Positions 33,459 to 46,208 of a stretch of DNA of 64,000 bases are shown one piece after another. This DNA is from Lentinus brumalis. Lineage: Eukaryota; Basidiomycota; Agaricomycetes; Polyporales; Polyporaceae. A program made the translations under genes and the position numbers. The stretch is from the NCBI GenBank assembly GCA_001792895.1, contig MARA01000005.1, forward strand, positions 1,612,001-1,676,000, read 5' to 3'. How positions within the stretch are numbered: the stretch's first letter is position 1; each line of letters starts with the position of its first letter. A model generated the notes under the pieces. That model was not told the DNA's origin. It saw nothing but the letters and a program-made list of their open reading frames with translations, and searched no databases.

Positions 33459-36400
33459 ATGGACCTCGATCCCCAACAACCTGCTGCCAGAAGCGCAAGC
33501 TGCTCCTGCAACTCTCAGCCCACCAAGTCCTCCTTTGCCGACGTTCTCAAAGACTCAAGGACGACGCCAACGAGTCAAAGGCCCGTCTCTCCTCCCTCTC
33601 CTAATCCCCAACAACTGCTGCCAAGAAGCGCAAGCTTGCTCCTGCCAACTCTCAGCCCACCAAGTCCTCCTTTGCCGACGTTCTCCAAAGACTCAAGGAC
33701 GACGCCAACGAGTCCAAAGGCCCGTCTCTCCTCCCTCTCCTCCATCCTCGCGCTCACACCCACTACAGACGCGGAAGGAGGTGCAGACCGCTGGGCCCGT
33801 CCCACGCTAGCCCCAATCAATCCCAAGCGCGATGCCATTAGTCAGTGCCATGCCCTCCGTCATACCAAACCACCTCACTCAACTACTCCCAGCCTTCCAG
33901 CAGATAGATATCGAAGATTCCATAGAACACCAGACGGGTGCAATAACCCTCAGGATGTTCGGTGTTACGGAGGTGCGCCCGCTTCACCCCCACCTGCCCC
34001 ACCCTCCCCTCATTTTGGCTCTTCACGCAGAACGGGCACAGCGTGCTCGCTCATGTCACCGACTTCCTTCCTTACTTCTACGTTGCAACCCACGAGGTTT
34101 CCAGAAGGATGACTGCAATCCGTTCATGTACTATCTCAACGTCAGTCTTTCCGCTCCCTCAACCCGTTGTACCTCCTGACATGCAAACAGCAAGCTGCTC
34201 CTGGGCCCGCTGCTGTAAGAGCTGTTGAGCTTGTCACCAAGCGCAGTCTGTGGGGTTACAAAGGAGACGACTGGGTTAGCTTTATTAAAATCACCCTCGC
34301 TGATCAGAGGAGCTTGCCCAGAATTCGAGATGAGTTTCCCTGTGATTCAATCGACTACATCCATCTGATGCCCCCTCTTCTCTACGTCTCTTCGAGCGAG
34401 GTGAATGCAGATTCAATGATCTCTTCAATTCGGAAGTTGCGACTTTCGAGAGTAACGTCGCCTACACCCTTCGCTTCATGATCGACACCAAGGTATGCTG
34501 CTTCACTCACCTTCAGGACAAACGAGTAACAGTATGACAGGTGGTTGGTATGAACTGGATTGAGATTCCGGCTGGGCAATATACCCTGCTCGACGGCAAG
34601 GATAGAAAGTCTCATTGCCAAATCGAGCTCAGCGTCAGGCAAGTTTTGACCTCATTCACCGTCTCGAAGACTGCCTAATCCCGTCTGCCAGATGGGACCG
34701 GTTCGTTTCACATGCCCCAGAAGGCGACTGGTCAAAGACGGCTCCGCTCCGCATACTGAGCTTCGATATCGAGTGCGCCGGTCGCAAAGGTATATTCCCC
34801 GAAGCAAACATGGACCCTGTCATCCAGATTGCGAACATGGTGACATGTCAAGGTCGGTTTGGTGCTTGAATTAAGACTAGAAGGCTCGCTAACATTCTCG
34901 CGCAGGCGAAAGCAAACCGTTCATTCGTAATATCTTTACATTGAACACTTGCGCGCACATCGTCGGCTCTCAGGTCATCTCCTTCCAGGATGAAGCCGAG
35001 ATGCTTGTGAAGTGGCGAGACTTTGTGGAAGAGGTTGATCCTGATATCGTCATCGGATACAACATCGCAAACTTCGATATACCGTACCTGCTTGACCGTG
35101 CCAAGGCGCTGAAGGCAGGCAACTTTCCCTTCCTGGGCAAAATCAAGAGTGCGTCATCTGTTCGCGATGTACTGGCGACATCATAACATACTTTCACAGA
35201 CAAGCAGACCCAGACAAAGGACACGCACTTCTCGTCAAAAGCCTTCGGACAGCGTCTTTCCAAAGAAACTCCGCTTGACGGCCGGATTCAGATCGATATA
35301 CTGCAGTACATGCAGCGCGAGTACAAACTCCGGAGCTACACTCTCAACTCTGTCTGCGCGCAGTTCCTAGGCGAGCAGAAAGAGGATGTGCACCACTCGG
35401 TCATCACAGAGCTTCAGAACGGCACACCAGAATCCCGGCGTCGTCTAGCCGTCTACTGTCTGAAGGTGCGCTCTCTTTCTGAGCTGTGGACGTGCTAGTC
35501 TCATTGCGCTCGTCTAGGATGCGTACCTGCCCCAACGGCTGATGGATAAGCTCATGTGCTTCATCAACTATACGGAGATGGCCCGTGTGACAGGTGTCCC
35601 CTTCAATTACCTCCTCTCTCGTGGTCAGTCTATCAAGGTGCTGTCGCAGCTGTTCCGGAAGGCGAACGACGACGGCTACGTTGTGCCTGCGCTGAAAGGC
35701 GAAGGTGGGCGACATGCTTATTTGGGCACGACAGTCAGTCTGAACTTACCTTGCCAGGATCTGATGAGCAGTATGAGGGTGCCACCGTCATCGAGCCCAA
35801 GAAGGGATACTACGACGTGCCGATCGCGACCCTCGATTTCAGCTCACTATATCCATCCATCATGATGGCACACAATTTGTGTTACACCACACTGCTCGAT
35901 AAGGCCACGGTAGATCGCTTGGGTCTCGTCAGGGATCGGGATTATGTCCAGACACCAAACAATGGTAGGTTCTATCTCGGTGACCTGTGTCTCTGTCCTG
36001 ATCGCGTACATGTAGACCTCTTCGTGAAGTCGTCGAAACGGAAAGGCCTGCTACCGACTATTCTGGAGGATCTTATCAGTGCTCGTAAGCGAGCGAAGGC
36101 GGACCTGAAGAAGGAGACTGATCCGTTCAAGCGTGCGGTCTTGGACGGTCGACAGCTTGCGTTGAAGGTCGGGACAAGCTATTCGTCGGCGATCCGAGAC
36201 ATTGCTGACGCGCCATGCAGATCAGTGCGAACTCCGTGTACGGGTTCACAGGTGCGACCATCGGCAAGCTGCCCTGTCTGGCCATCTCGTCCAGTACGAC
36301 CGCGTACGGCCGACAGATGATCGAGAAGACGAAGCAGGAGGTCGAGGCGGAGTACTGCCGGAACAACGGCTACGACCACGACGCGACGGTCATCTACGGC

Positions 36401-37733
36401 GACACGGACTCGGTCATGGTGCGGTTTGGCCCGACGGACCTGGAGTCGGTGATGCGCATGGGGAGCGAGGCGGCGGACTTTGTGACGAGCAAGTTCGTCA
36501 AGCCGATCAAGCTCGAGTTCGAGAAGGTGTATTTCCCGTACTTGCTGATCAGCAAGAAGCGGTATGCGGGGCTGTATTGGACGAGGCCGGAGAAGTATGA
36601 TAAGATGGATACGAAGGGTATCGAGGTGCGTTGCGTCTTGTGTGGCCGGTCTGTGTTCTGTGGGGCTGATCGGTGTGCGTAGACTGTGCGGAGAGATAAC
36701 TGTCGTCTCGTGTCGACGGTCATTGAGACGTGTTTGCACAAGATGCTCATCGACCGCGATGTCAAGGGCGCGGAAGAGTGAGTCGCATGGTCCATGTTCA
36801 TGCCTTGCTAGCATGCTGACGGCGTTTGCAGTTACGTGAAGCAGGTCATCTCGGATCTTCTGCAGAATAAGATCGACATGTCGCAGCTGGTGATCACGAA
36901 GGCTCTGGCGAAGGCTGGTGAGTACTGAACACGAACGACCCATGGGTCAGCCCTCCTGATGACGCCTTGGACTACAGACTATGCTGCGAAGCAAGCACAC
37001 GTCGAGCTCGCTGAGCGCATGAAGCAGCGTGACGCAGGTTCGGCGCCGGCTCTGGGTGACCGAGTAGCGTATGTCATCATCAAGGGCATCAAGGGTGCAG
37101 CGGCGTACGAGAAGTCGGAAGACCCGATCTACGTCCTCGAGAACAACATCCCGATCGACACCAAGTACTACCTCGACAACCAGCTTTCGAATCCGCTGAT
37201 GCGTATCTTCGAGCCTATCCTTGGGGAGAAGGCGAATTCCCTGCGTATGCATCGCACTGCTTCCTGCGTGTGTATACTACCCACTGACCCTTGTGAACAG
37301 TGTCCGGAGATCATACCCGGACGATTCAGATTGCGACACCTACGGTCGGTGGACTGATGAAGTTCGCTGTCAAGACCGTCACTTGCTTGGGGTGCAAGAC
37401 GCCTCTGCGACCCAACAACAGTGTGAAGGGTGCGTGCTCCGGATCTTCGATGTCGTTGGATCACTGTTGACGCCTGTTGCAGGGGGTGCCGTGTGCAACA
37501 ACTGCCGACCAAAAGTAGGAGAGCTGTACCAGAAACAGGTGATGAACACGTCCGAGCTTCAGGTGCGGTTCTCGCGGCTGTGGACACAGTGCCAGCGGTG
37601 CCAGGGATCGCTGCACCAAGACGTGTTGTGCACGAGTCGAGATTGTCCGATCTTCTACATGCGGAAGAAGGCGCAGAAGGACGTGGAGGACGCGAACGTT
37701 GTTTTGGAACGGTTCGAGGACGAGATTTGGTAG
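33459..37733 (+). CDS. POL3: DNA polymerase delta catalytic subunit (5' part damaged)
   Basis: Start ATG 33459 ([10 protein letters not shown]). Exon 1 holds a noisy tandem duplication and ends at 33840. The rest is 33893-33972, 34031-34140, 34191-34341, 34401-34492, 34541-34638, 34692-34852, 34906-35148, 35200-35465, 35518-35704, 35758-35964, 36016-36167, 36221-36625, 36683-36777, 36832-36917, 36978-37244, 37301-37429, 37483-37733. One base is also missing in C run 34089-34091. Exonuclease: [31 protein letters not shown], and [14 protein letters not shown]. Polymerase: [61 protein letters not shown]-terminal metal sites: [39 protein letters not shown]. Confidence 0.95.
33469..33741 (+). repeat. 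Imperfect tandem duplication of the POL3 N-terminal coding segment
   Basis: Copy 1 (33469-33602, 134 nt) and copy 2 (33604-33741, 138 nt) are the same sequence except for single-base losses: copy 1 lacks five bases present in copy 2, and copy 2 lacks one present in copy 1. Every difference is a shortened run of 2 or 3 equal bases. Together they read [20 protein letters not shown], the expected POL3 N-terminal helix; neither copy alone stays in frame. Confidence 0.85.
34639..34691 (+). other. POL3: GC-AG intron in POL3
   Basis: This 53-nt intron begins gcaagt rather than gt. Removing it joins IELSV-R to [20 protein letters not shown] in frame; the nearest GT, four bases upstream of the intron (gtcagg at 34634), would break the frame. 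GC-AG introns are a known minor class. Confidence 0.85.
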
Positions 37734-38282
37734 AGTGTTCGCTGTGCTGTGAGGGGCTTGTGAGCCCGGTCTTGTTGCTATCGTGTCGTCTTGCGTTTGT
37801 ACTTATCATTATGGACAGCTTGCATACCACCCTGTACTAATACTAGCATGCCTCATTGACTACTTGCATGTTGTTCGGGCCGACAGCACGAACGAGCCTT
37901 CGAAAGGCTACGAGGGTACAACGATTTCCTCCGGTATCATACAGGAACTATTCATACATCGCTGTGCGAGAGAGTCGAGACACTCATTGTCATCCCCGGA
38001 GAGCGTGCATGTGGGGTCTCCACATGTCCATGGACGATCAAAACACGCACTCTACGTGCGCATGGACACCTATCGTGCACGCTTCATTCGCGGGCATGTC
38101 GTCGCTGAGGACGAGGCATCAATCGCAGTAGTTCTTCGTCCACAATGAACCCACGTGTGACTGGCGACGATATGACGCCTTCAGGGTGGTCAGTACACTG
38201 TTCTAGCTAACGAGACGATCGCACATACCATTGGATCCGGGTAAGGAGGTATCGTGGAATCAATGGGCCAAACCGTACAGGT
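37734..38282. other. Intergenic between convergent genes
   Basis: 3' flank of POL3 and of the BRAP2-like gene. ORFs here are short and unrecognised. Confidence 0.5.
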
Positions 38283-40549
38283 TCAGTGTTTGCCTTTCTT
38301 CCGTCTGCTCGCAGTCTTAGATTCATTGGCCTGAACCTCGAGCGTACCACCGGCAGCTTCTGCTGCGACGCCGTCCCCATTCTCGATCTTGCTCTTCGCT
38401 TCCAAGAAGAACATCACGTCCCGGACTTGATCCTGGAGCTCCTGCACCTTCCCTTTCATTTCGGCAGACTCTCGCGACGCAGCCTCTGCCTGCTCCTTCG
38501 CCGCAGCAAGGTTCTTCATCAGCCCCTCGCTCACCGCTCGCTCTTCCCTCAGCTCTTTCGCCAGCGACCGAGCGAGTTCAGACGCCTTCTCGGCTCGTTT
38601 CTCCGCCCTGGCCTTCTCCCGCTCGAGCTCGACAATGCGCGCGTCGTCTTGTGTCGCACGCTGCGCTGCATCCTCGCGGGCACGCGTTCGCCCCAGCTCG
38701 ACCTCGGTACTAAGTTGCTCCACCAATTTGCGCATCGCGTCGATTTGGCTGCGGAGTTCCGCAGTCTGTTCCTCGTAGAACGTCCGCTGTGAGTCCAACT
38801 GCGACGTGAGCAAGTACGAGTACTCGATCCCGATTGCTTCGATCTTCTCGGCCGTCAGCGCGTCAGCTGCTGTGGGTCCGCCGCCTGCCCCTTCGCTCCG
38901 GGTGCCGACTGCGGCCGCGGCGGACGGGAGCTCGACGAGCTTGCCGTCGGCCTTGTTCTGGATTAACCGATGGACGTAGCCATCTCCGGCGTAGTCCCAG
39001 ACGCGCTGCGTTTCTAGCTCGAGAGCGTAGAGATGGGTCGTGGAGACGTAGTGCGCGTGGGCATGCGCACGGCCGTAACGGCCGCAGCCGATGTTGCCGC
39101 AGATGAGACAGATCCAGAGGTTGGTGGTGCTCCCGCAGTCCGCGCAGTGCGACCGCTCAGTAGCGGATGGAGACGAGGAGAAAGGAATCGGGCGCGTGGA
39201 GCGAGACGTGTTCGGGGAGGTAGGATGGGAGTAGAGCAGGGTCTGGGAGTACCGGCAGACGGGACACCTAGGGATATTGCAAATGAGCATCCTATGAAAC
39301 ACGAGAAGCGCAAGGACTTCGTTACCTGCTGTCACCCCATTTGCTCAAACAGGCACAGTGGAAGGTGTGCGAACAGGGAACGGTGACTAGCCCCGTTACT
39401 GCAGAGTCCATTCGTTCCAAGCAGACCGGACATGTGGGTAGCTCGTACGCTCCAGCAACATGCGTGGAAGCCAGGCGTGAAATATCTTGAGAAGTGTGGT
39501 CATCGACGTCTATCGCTATCGATAATACGCGGACGACGTGACAAGTCTCTGGCTTGAGGAGTGTGAGTTACCAAGAGACAAAACGGCAGTGCACATTGCT
39601 AACCTCCATGGAATTGAATTGCTTGCCATTGTATGCCTCCACAAACTCGGCGGCGTTGGCTGTATCGCGGAATTTCATGACGACTATTGACCTATTCGGT
39701 GCAGAATCCCTGGGGGCCTGACGTTTAAGAACATGATCACACATGCTGTCAAGGGATGCGAAGCCTACCTGATCATCCGCAAATGCGCAATGCCGTCCGC
39801 AGCGGGCGCGACAAAGGCCAAAAAGTCCGAGGGCGTCATCCATGATGGCACGGCGAGCACGGCGAGTGTCACGTCGTCAGACTCAACATTCGTCTGCGAC
39901 TCTTGCCCCAGCTCCGACTGTGCGGACTGCGCTGGACCGTTCGCAGCAGCAGAGGCATACGTTGCGGCGCTCTTGGAGTGCTCGTCGGTTAACCGAGGAT
40001 AGTCACGAAAGATGTGGACGACCCCTTCAGGAAGATTCGTCGAGCCAGACTTGGTGTGCGCGGGGCTCGGTACGAAATTCGCGGTAGCTGGTTCGCCTGC
40101 GAAACATGCGGTCGGTCATTCGAGGTGTCACGGCGGGAGAAAGGGACGACTGATGTAAATGAGAGCCCACCTCTGCGCTGCGCAGACTTCTCCTTGTCCT
40201 TGCCGGAACCTGAGGCTGAGCCCACTTTCATGAAGCTGCTTCGCGGGGCATCCATGTCGGAGAACTCGACCCAGTCAATGCGCAGGGGTCCGAAGCGATA
40301 GTCTCTGCGTTCGGGGTCTTCTGGCTGCTTCTCCTTCTCAGTAGAGAGATTCTGGACAGAGAACGTGTTCCTACGCGAAGCGAAGCGCGGTGCGTGCGCG
40401 GGGAGAGGTTGGAAGAGGGAGCTCGGTACGAAGGCTTGGGCACCGGGGATGGCAGAGGTTTGCTTGTAGGAGGTGGAGGTCGCGGACGAAGAGCTCTGTG
40501 CCGGGATGTTCGGGCGTGCGAGGGAGACGCGGATGTGGTAGCCTCTCAT
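38283..40549 (-). CDS. ETP1: BRAP2/ETP1-type RING and UBP zinc-finger protein
   Basis: Five exons (40549-40171, 40096-39769, 39709-39604, 39552-39326, 39267-38283) give 674 residues. The N-terminal part is Ser-rich. The BRAP2 RRM-like domain contains SGSTNLPEGVVHIFRDYPRL, VTLAVLAVPSWMTPSDFLAF and SIVVMKFRDTANAAEFVEAY. The RING is CPVCLERMDSAVTGLVTVPC with [20 protein letters not shown]. The UBP zinc finger is HCADCGSTTNLWICLICGNI followed by GCGRYGRAHAHAHY. A long coiled coil (ELRSQIDAMRKLVEQLSTEV onward) precedes a basic end SRRKKGKH. BRAP2 is a ubiquitin ligase of Ras/MAPK signalling in animals; yeast Etp1 is linked to ethanol tolerance. Intron 1 donor at 40170 was chosen by phase. Confidence 0.94.
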
Positions 40550-40661
40550 TGCGGGCTCGAGGACATGCTCGACGTCTGCGGTGGCGGCAGAGAGCAAGCG
40601 AGCCGCGATCGGACGCGCGTCACCGTCTTTGCGCGTGCGGGGAACGCGCACGGCCGCTCTC

Positions 40662-41686
40662 ATGTTCCGCACATCCATGGCCGCTGTTGCTGGGCTCACC
40701 ACCGCATCCTCCAGGCCGCTCATCTCGCTCGCAGACCCGCTCACGCGCAGAACCTGCAACATCATCCGGGACGCACTCAAGGCCTCCTGCGACCAGTCGG
40801 AGAACGCCCATGACCCCTCGGAGACACACGCCGCGGTCTTGGTGCCCTTCTGCAACGTGAACGGGAAGCCTGGGATACTGTTCGAGGTGCGAGGGAAGCT
40901 GCGAACACACTCCGGAGAAGTCAGGTGCGTCGCACAGTGAGACACGGCAGCGCAGTCCACCCGTCCGACGCGTGTGTGGCGCAAACAGCTTTCCAGGCGG
41001 CAAGGTCGACAAGGTGCGTGCACGCCGGGGCATCGCTGATGCAATTATGCACGTCAACCCATGTCCAGACAGATCCGACAACATTAGCTGCAGCATTACG
41101 GGAGACTGAAGAAGAGGTCGGCGTTCACCCGAACCAGGTTGAGATCTTGGGCCGCTTTGGACCGCCCGAGCACTCATTGAGTGGGATGAGAGTGTGGCCT
41201 TATGTCGTGCGTAGCTCCAATATCGCCCGCGATCTTCATTAACCATGACATATTCCGACAGGGCTTCATACATCCGCCAAACGCACACGCACATGCCGAT
41301 GCCAACGACCCGACCGGAACGCAGCCCGAGGCAAGCGCAGATGACAACACGCCCCTCCCCTCCCTCCCCCTTCCATCCCTAACGCTCTCCCCGCGCGAGG
41401 TAGCACATGCTTTCCATCTGCCTCTATCAGCGCTCGTGTCTCCTCCGCGCATGCGTTCGTACCTATTCCGAGGGCAGCGGCCCTACTTCGCCATCAGCGT
41501 CGCAGACATCGTCGCGGGCACGGCCGCCGTGCACGCAGATGGGCCGAGGGCGCGGAGGTACAGTGGATCAACGACCCAGAACAGAGGGATGAAATTGGGG
41601 GTGGTCGCGAAGGACGACTGGAGGTTTGGGGTCTGACCGGGTGGTACCTCTCCGCGCTCATGCGGATATTGCGGGTCTATGAGTGA
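40662..41686 (+). CDS. PCD1: Nudix hydrolase, coenzyme A diphosphatase type
   Basis: Five exons (40662-40924, 40989-41013, 41069-41206, 41262-41562, 41613-41686) give 266 residues. The CoA-specific motif LFEVRGKLRTHSGEVSFPGG leads into the Nudix box GGKVDKTDPTTLAAALRETE followed by EEVGV. The end is LEVWGLTGWYLSALMRIL, normal for the NUDT7/8/Pcd1 group. The enzyme splits CoA or its derivatives to phosphopantetheine and 3',5'-ADP, usually in peroxisomes or mitochondria; no clear PTS1 (ends RVYE). An insertion rich in Ala, Asp and Pro (HAHADANDPTGTQPEASADD) sits between exons 3 and 4 core parts. The last acceptor (gaag) is weak. Start is 113 bp from the divergent BRAP2 start. Confidence 0.92.
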
Positions 41687-42298
41687 CGGATTGTGCATGA
41701 GAACGCAGAGCCATGGACGGACGAGATAGACCGAGGACACGTAGACGCAATAGGCATCATGCTTTGTCGGATAGACCGGATTTGAGCAAGAGATACCGAT
41801 GTCATCGAGGAAACCCTGCACGGACCAGCTGACAAGCCGACATTCGGGCGTTGATAGCGAGGATGGGATGGAAATCGGCAAACCAATGTTGACGGAGCAC
41901 TGAGCATGGTCGTCCGGGATGTCGGAGGGAAGTATGGGTTCGGAGAAGCATTGGACGGTGAGAAATATCCGGATAAGCAGCGCAGGCGCAGGATCAAGCT
42001 TGGGCGTTCGGTGTTCTCAGTATTCATAAGACGCCAGAGTCGACTTCTTTGCTTCTCCCGTGCATAGTTCAGCGTTCATACGCCTGGCGGAGACGGGCGG
42101 GGTCGAGGCCAGGTCCGGGGAAAGGTGGAGACTTTGGCAAACTAGATTGCGGCACGCGCAGCGCTCCGACATGTAAAGGTGTCCTATTACTGCTGGTGCA
42201 CACGCAGAGTCAGGGCAGGGTCCCGGAGCGAGACACGAACGAGACGAGACGTACATTGCTCTGTCAGCCGGGCCCAAGCGTGGCTGCAGGATACCCAG
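41687..42298. other. Intergenic between convergent genes
   Basis: No gene recognised between the Nudix gene and VMA12. A minus-strand ORF at 41677-42027 shows no family resemblance. Confidence 0.5.
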
Positions 42299-43262
42299 TC
42301 AGGCATTTTGCACTACTGTTTGTGTTGCAGCTTCGTCGGCGCCGCGTGCTGTGCGTTCGCGTAACGCGCTCTTCAGGGAGCCCGACACATGTGTCGACGT
42401 CGCTGAGATGACAGCAGGGTGCTGAATATTGGATCCTGTGCTATCCGACACGGGGGTGTGTGGACTATCCGCGTCATGCTTCTTGTCCGTCTGACGTGTC
42501 GTGCGGGTGAGGCGCACAATGCGGCGAGCACTGGAGCGCTTTGCACGACGATCCTCCCAAATGAGATAGAGTATGCCTTCGGAACTTGCGACTAGGATCG
42601 CAACAAATAGTGCTAGAAGCACTTTCTGACGAATTCACGAAGCGGCGACACGTTGCATTCCAGCACGACAGGACGTATGGACAAGCAGGAGAGGTTAGCG
42701 AAGCGTACGTGGAGATGACGGGCGCCGCGTATGTGAAATGCGGACGCACCCATTCGTCTCGCCAGGCCAGACGACCGGCGGCCCACCAGGTGGCGAGGCC
42801 AGAACCGACGATGCTGAGGAGCGCATTGAAAATCGCGGTCACGGCGCGCCGGTCACCTAGCTCGCGCCTCCGCGCCGCTTCGTCCTCTTCCGCAGTAGAC
42901 ACGGGCATATGAGGGAACTTGCGATCTGGAGAGGTTCGCGTTCCAGCGAGCAGTGCGACCATGGAGTAATCCTGTGCGGGAAGCGGGGGCTCATGACTTG
43001 CGAGAGCGCGCTGGCCAGGAGGGGATCGCGACCACTTGGATATGGCGGTGAGAAGGTCATAGGATATCGTGCGAGACGAAGGGGTGGGTCCGTGAGGCGG
43101 TGGCGTATGAGGAGAAGAGGCGGGCGGGGCATTGTCAAGAACTTGGTTGAGTTCTGCCGCGAGAGGTTCTGGGAGGAGAGTCCGCAGTGGACGGAGCGTG
43201 TCCGCGAGATGTTCTTCGAGCGAGACGTTGAGCACAGGTTGTGTCCCGGCTGCGGCGGCCAT
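42299..43262 (-). CDS. VMA12: V-ATPase assembly factor Vma12 (Vph2/TMEM199)
   Basis: Two exons (43262-42750, 42625-42299) give 279 residues. The N-terminal cytosolic part has SLEEHLADTLRPLRTLLPEP and SYDLLTAISKWSRSPPGQRA. The family core is DYSMVALLAGTRTSPDRKFP then two membrane helices: AVTAIFNALLSIVGSGLATW and LLALFVAILVASSEGILYLI. A basic, Ser/Thr-rich tail follows. Vma12 with Vma22 and Vma21 assembles the V-ATPase Vo sector in the ER. Start MAAAAGTQPVLNVS was taken as the first in-frame ATG; the gene faces ATXN10 across 191 bp. Confidence 0.92.
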
Positions 43263-43453
43263 TGCGAGTATTCGTGTTCGTCGTTGTCGTCGTGGCCGTC
43301 GCCGTCGCCGTCGGTGAGGGCGGGGAGTTGACGTAGCCGCGGCAGCGAGCGAGCACGCGTTGTGGGCGCCGGCAGATCTGATCGATCACTGGTTCAAACC
43401 ACCATGCTCTCCCGCCGCGTCTCCGCAATTGCCATCTTCTCTTGCTCGCACTG

Positions 43454-46208
43454 ATGTCTGAGTACGGTCAGCAAAATCAGGAAGGAGTTCCCGGCACGGA
43501 CGCCGCGGTGCTCGCCATTCAGAACGCTGCGGATTCCTTCGACCCCGATGTCCCAGGCCAAGTACACGAGCTGGTCCGAGTCCTTGACCAAGCCTCAACC
43601 TTGCTCGCCGCTGACGAACACGCTCGGTATGTACTTTTTACTCGTTCTGTGCCATGTCGCCTGACCAACGGCGCTCTTCCAGAGAGAATATCGGCAATGC
43701 TACCAGCCCGTGTATATGGCCTGTACTTGGTCACTTATGGGCTCAAACCTTGCATGGCCACATGCTCCCCGACCCAGAGCCCGAGCAAGCCGCAGAGCTC
43801 AGCCTACTCTGCGCTAGTGTGGCCAAGTTCACTCGGAACCTTGTAGCTGCTGTGCCTCGAAATCAGGAAAGAGCATTGTCCGTGCATATTTCTTCCCTTT
43901 GGGCGTCCAGACCAGCGAACCTAATCAATATCCGGCTATCCAGTCAGAACGAATTACTCATCCGCAAACTGGTGCACCACTACACATCCTATTCTGCCAC
44001 ACAGGACCCAGCTTGTCAGTACGGACTCCAGTCACCCCTCCGTTACCGACTAAGATTCCGGCCTCGTTAGCCTATCCCGTAACCCGCATGCTCAGCCAGG
44101 CGTTGTCCAATATTGTCACAAACAACACTGTTCTCGCCGACAATTTGTGGTCGACATACCTGTCACTACCGGAAGAACAGCTCATCCTGACGTACGTACG
44201 GAGACAAACTCTTGCAAGTCTTCTTGCCTCCACTGACATCCCGATCCTCCATACAGTCGGCTGTTTGCTTCTCCCGACGCTCGCACGGTCTCCTCGACGT
44301 TCGTGCTAGTACTCAATTGCCTTCATGACAGCAAGGAAAGAATGTGCGCGTCCACGCCGCCGAGTACACGAGCCGGTCGATGCATAAACTGACTATGCCC
44401 ATACCGTCTCTTCAGAGAACTTCTCGTGGAAGCTCCAAGAGGACCCCGTATATGTCTTTCCCTTCTCGACCGGGTGGCTTCGCTCTTCGAAGCAGAGGAA
44501 ACGAGCGAGCATGGCCGTGCATTCGATATTGGGTATGTCGCACATGATGCAAGGGGCGCAAGGCTTCGCGCCCTCCTGCGATGCCCCTCTTCGATCCTTC
44601 GCGGCTTCTGTTCGCTTACGCAGCATACGACAGCTACGGAATACTGTGCCGCATCGTCGAAGCGGGTCTTGTCCCGAACCTGTACAGGAAACTCGCTGTG
44701 TGAGTACATACCATCCTTCCGTGATCCCGCCTTGACTACCGTCACTCGATCAAACTCTCCTCAATTGCGGACTCTTGTCGGGCCACGCTAATTCGCTCTG
44801 CAGGGAAGAGGAGCCCATAACGCCTCACCAGACCACGCTCCTCAAGGTGCTCGATTCCTATCTTCACTCTGAAAAGCACCCGGACCCAGTCGCGGTGTCG
44901 TCACCAAGGCAACCAGGAGCCCGTCCAGAACATCTGCTTGACATGCTGACAGAAACATGGATGAGTTTGGCGACATACGCACAGGGTGCTCTAAAACGCG
45001 CACTCGGGTCCCAGGATACGCTGCCAGCTGACGCCTCGGGTGCCGCTACCGCGAGTAGCGAAGGCGAGAGCAGGCCGCTATTCGAAGAGAGCACGGAAAC
45101 GATGTCAATGAATCCGCCTCGTGTCTCCGACCAAGGGATCCAAGAGAGCGGAACTGCCGCTTCGCAGCTGCATGAAATCGATTTGCTCCTCCCGAAGGTC
45201 TGCGAAGCCTTGGTGCTCGTCACCCAATGCCTGACGACGATAGCGCTCCGGGCAGAGGAAGCCGGCAGCACCCGCCCGACGTCAGACGGCGGACTCGCTT
45301 CGCCGTCTCCTAGGACGGGTATGGTAGCCGCATCGACGTCAACGGGCCAGGGCTTCGTGGAATGTCTCGTTGGTACGTGTCCGCTTGTTATCGGAGTGGA
45401 GGTAGTTTGCCGTGGTTCATACCACTGCAAGGGTGCCTGCTATCTTGCACCGGTGTTGGCTGACGACTTGCTGCTAATACTCCGTTGGCGTCTCTGCAGA
45501 AACACTACGCCTCATCGACCTGTTCGTTCCCAGGATAACCTATGGCAAGGTCGTCCAGCGTCCCACTGCGCCAGGGCAGCGTGATCTCCAGGGTCGGGTC
45601 AGTCCAAATGCGAACAATTCGGACCCTGAGTCTGCGTCCGCGATGGACGCCCCAAAGCAGACCGTGACAGGTGCCACGGAGGGGCAACCGGAGAAGAAAA
45701 CAGAAACGGAGCCTCAAACCGAGAAAGCAAAGGCTGCTGCAGAGGCGTTCGCACACGTAAAGCGCGACCTGGTCCGTCTCCTCGGGGTCCTGGCCTCGCA
45801 TGACCGTGCGGTGCAAGACCGTGTGCGGGAATGCGGCGGCATCCCGGTGGTCATGAACCTCTGCGTCGTCGACGACTACAACCCCTGTGAGTCTGGGTGC
45901 TTCCTCTTTCGTGTACGCCGCTGTCCTAGTGTCCGCGTATGCGGCGACGCCGCACGCGGTTCTGGGGAGCGGAAGGATTCTGGAAACGGGGCTAATAGAG
46001 CTTTCTGCGCGTCCCTGTTTGCGGACATGCGCATTCCTATTTGCCAGACCTGCGCGAGCATGCCATTTTTGCGCTCAGGAACATACTCGACGGAAATTTG
46101 GAAAACCAGGCTGTGGTCGACGCCATCCAGCCCGTCGGGCGCTGGGACGAGAACAAGGTCCTGCAGGAATTCCGGGGCGGAGTTGCGGGAGAACAGGACA
46201 TGAAGTAG
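43454..46208 (+). CDS. ATXN10: Ataxin-10 homolog
   Basis: Ten exons (43454-43626, 43683-43877, 43944-44014, 44071-44191, 44257-44343, 44416-44532, 44634-44699, 44804-45372, 45500-45886, 46048-46208) give 648 residues. Armadillo-like helices are seen in AKFTRNLVAAVPRNQERAFQ, RKLVHHYTSYSATQDPASYP, TRMLSQALSNIVTNNTVLAD and DARTVSSTFVLVLNCLHDSK. The C-terminal Ataxin-10 domain has KRDLVRLLGVLASHDRAVQD, GGIPVVMNLCVVDDYNPYLR and EHAIFALRNILDGNLENQAV. A Ser/Thr/Pro-rich insert (about residues 335-385 and 500-540) separates the halves. Yeast Ctr86 is the counterpart; roles in cytokinesis and glycosylation are described in animals. Confidence 0.94.

Noticed and set aside
33475..33740. Reading the POL3 duplication as a real internal protein repeat
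   Set aside because: The copies differ only by single-base losses and neither frame is intact, so an assembly or read-error origin is more likely.
43370..43410. GGTTCAAACCACC resembling a tRNA T-arm
   Set aside because: No acceptor, D-arm or anticodon stem could be formed around it, and it lies in the short spacer between VMA12 and ATXN10.
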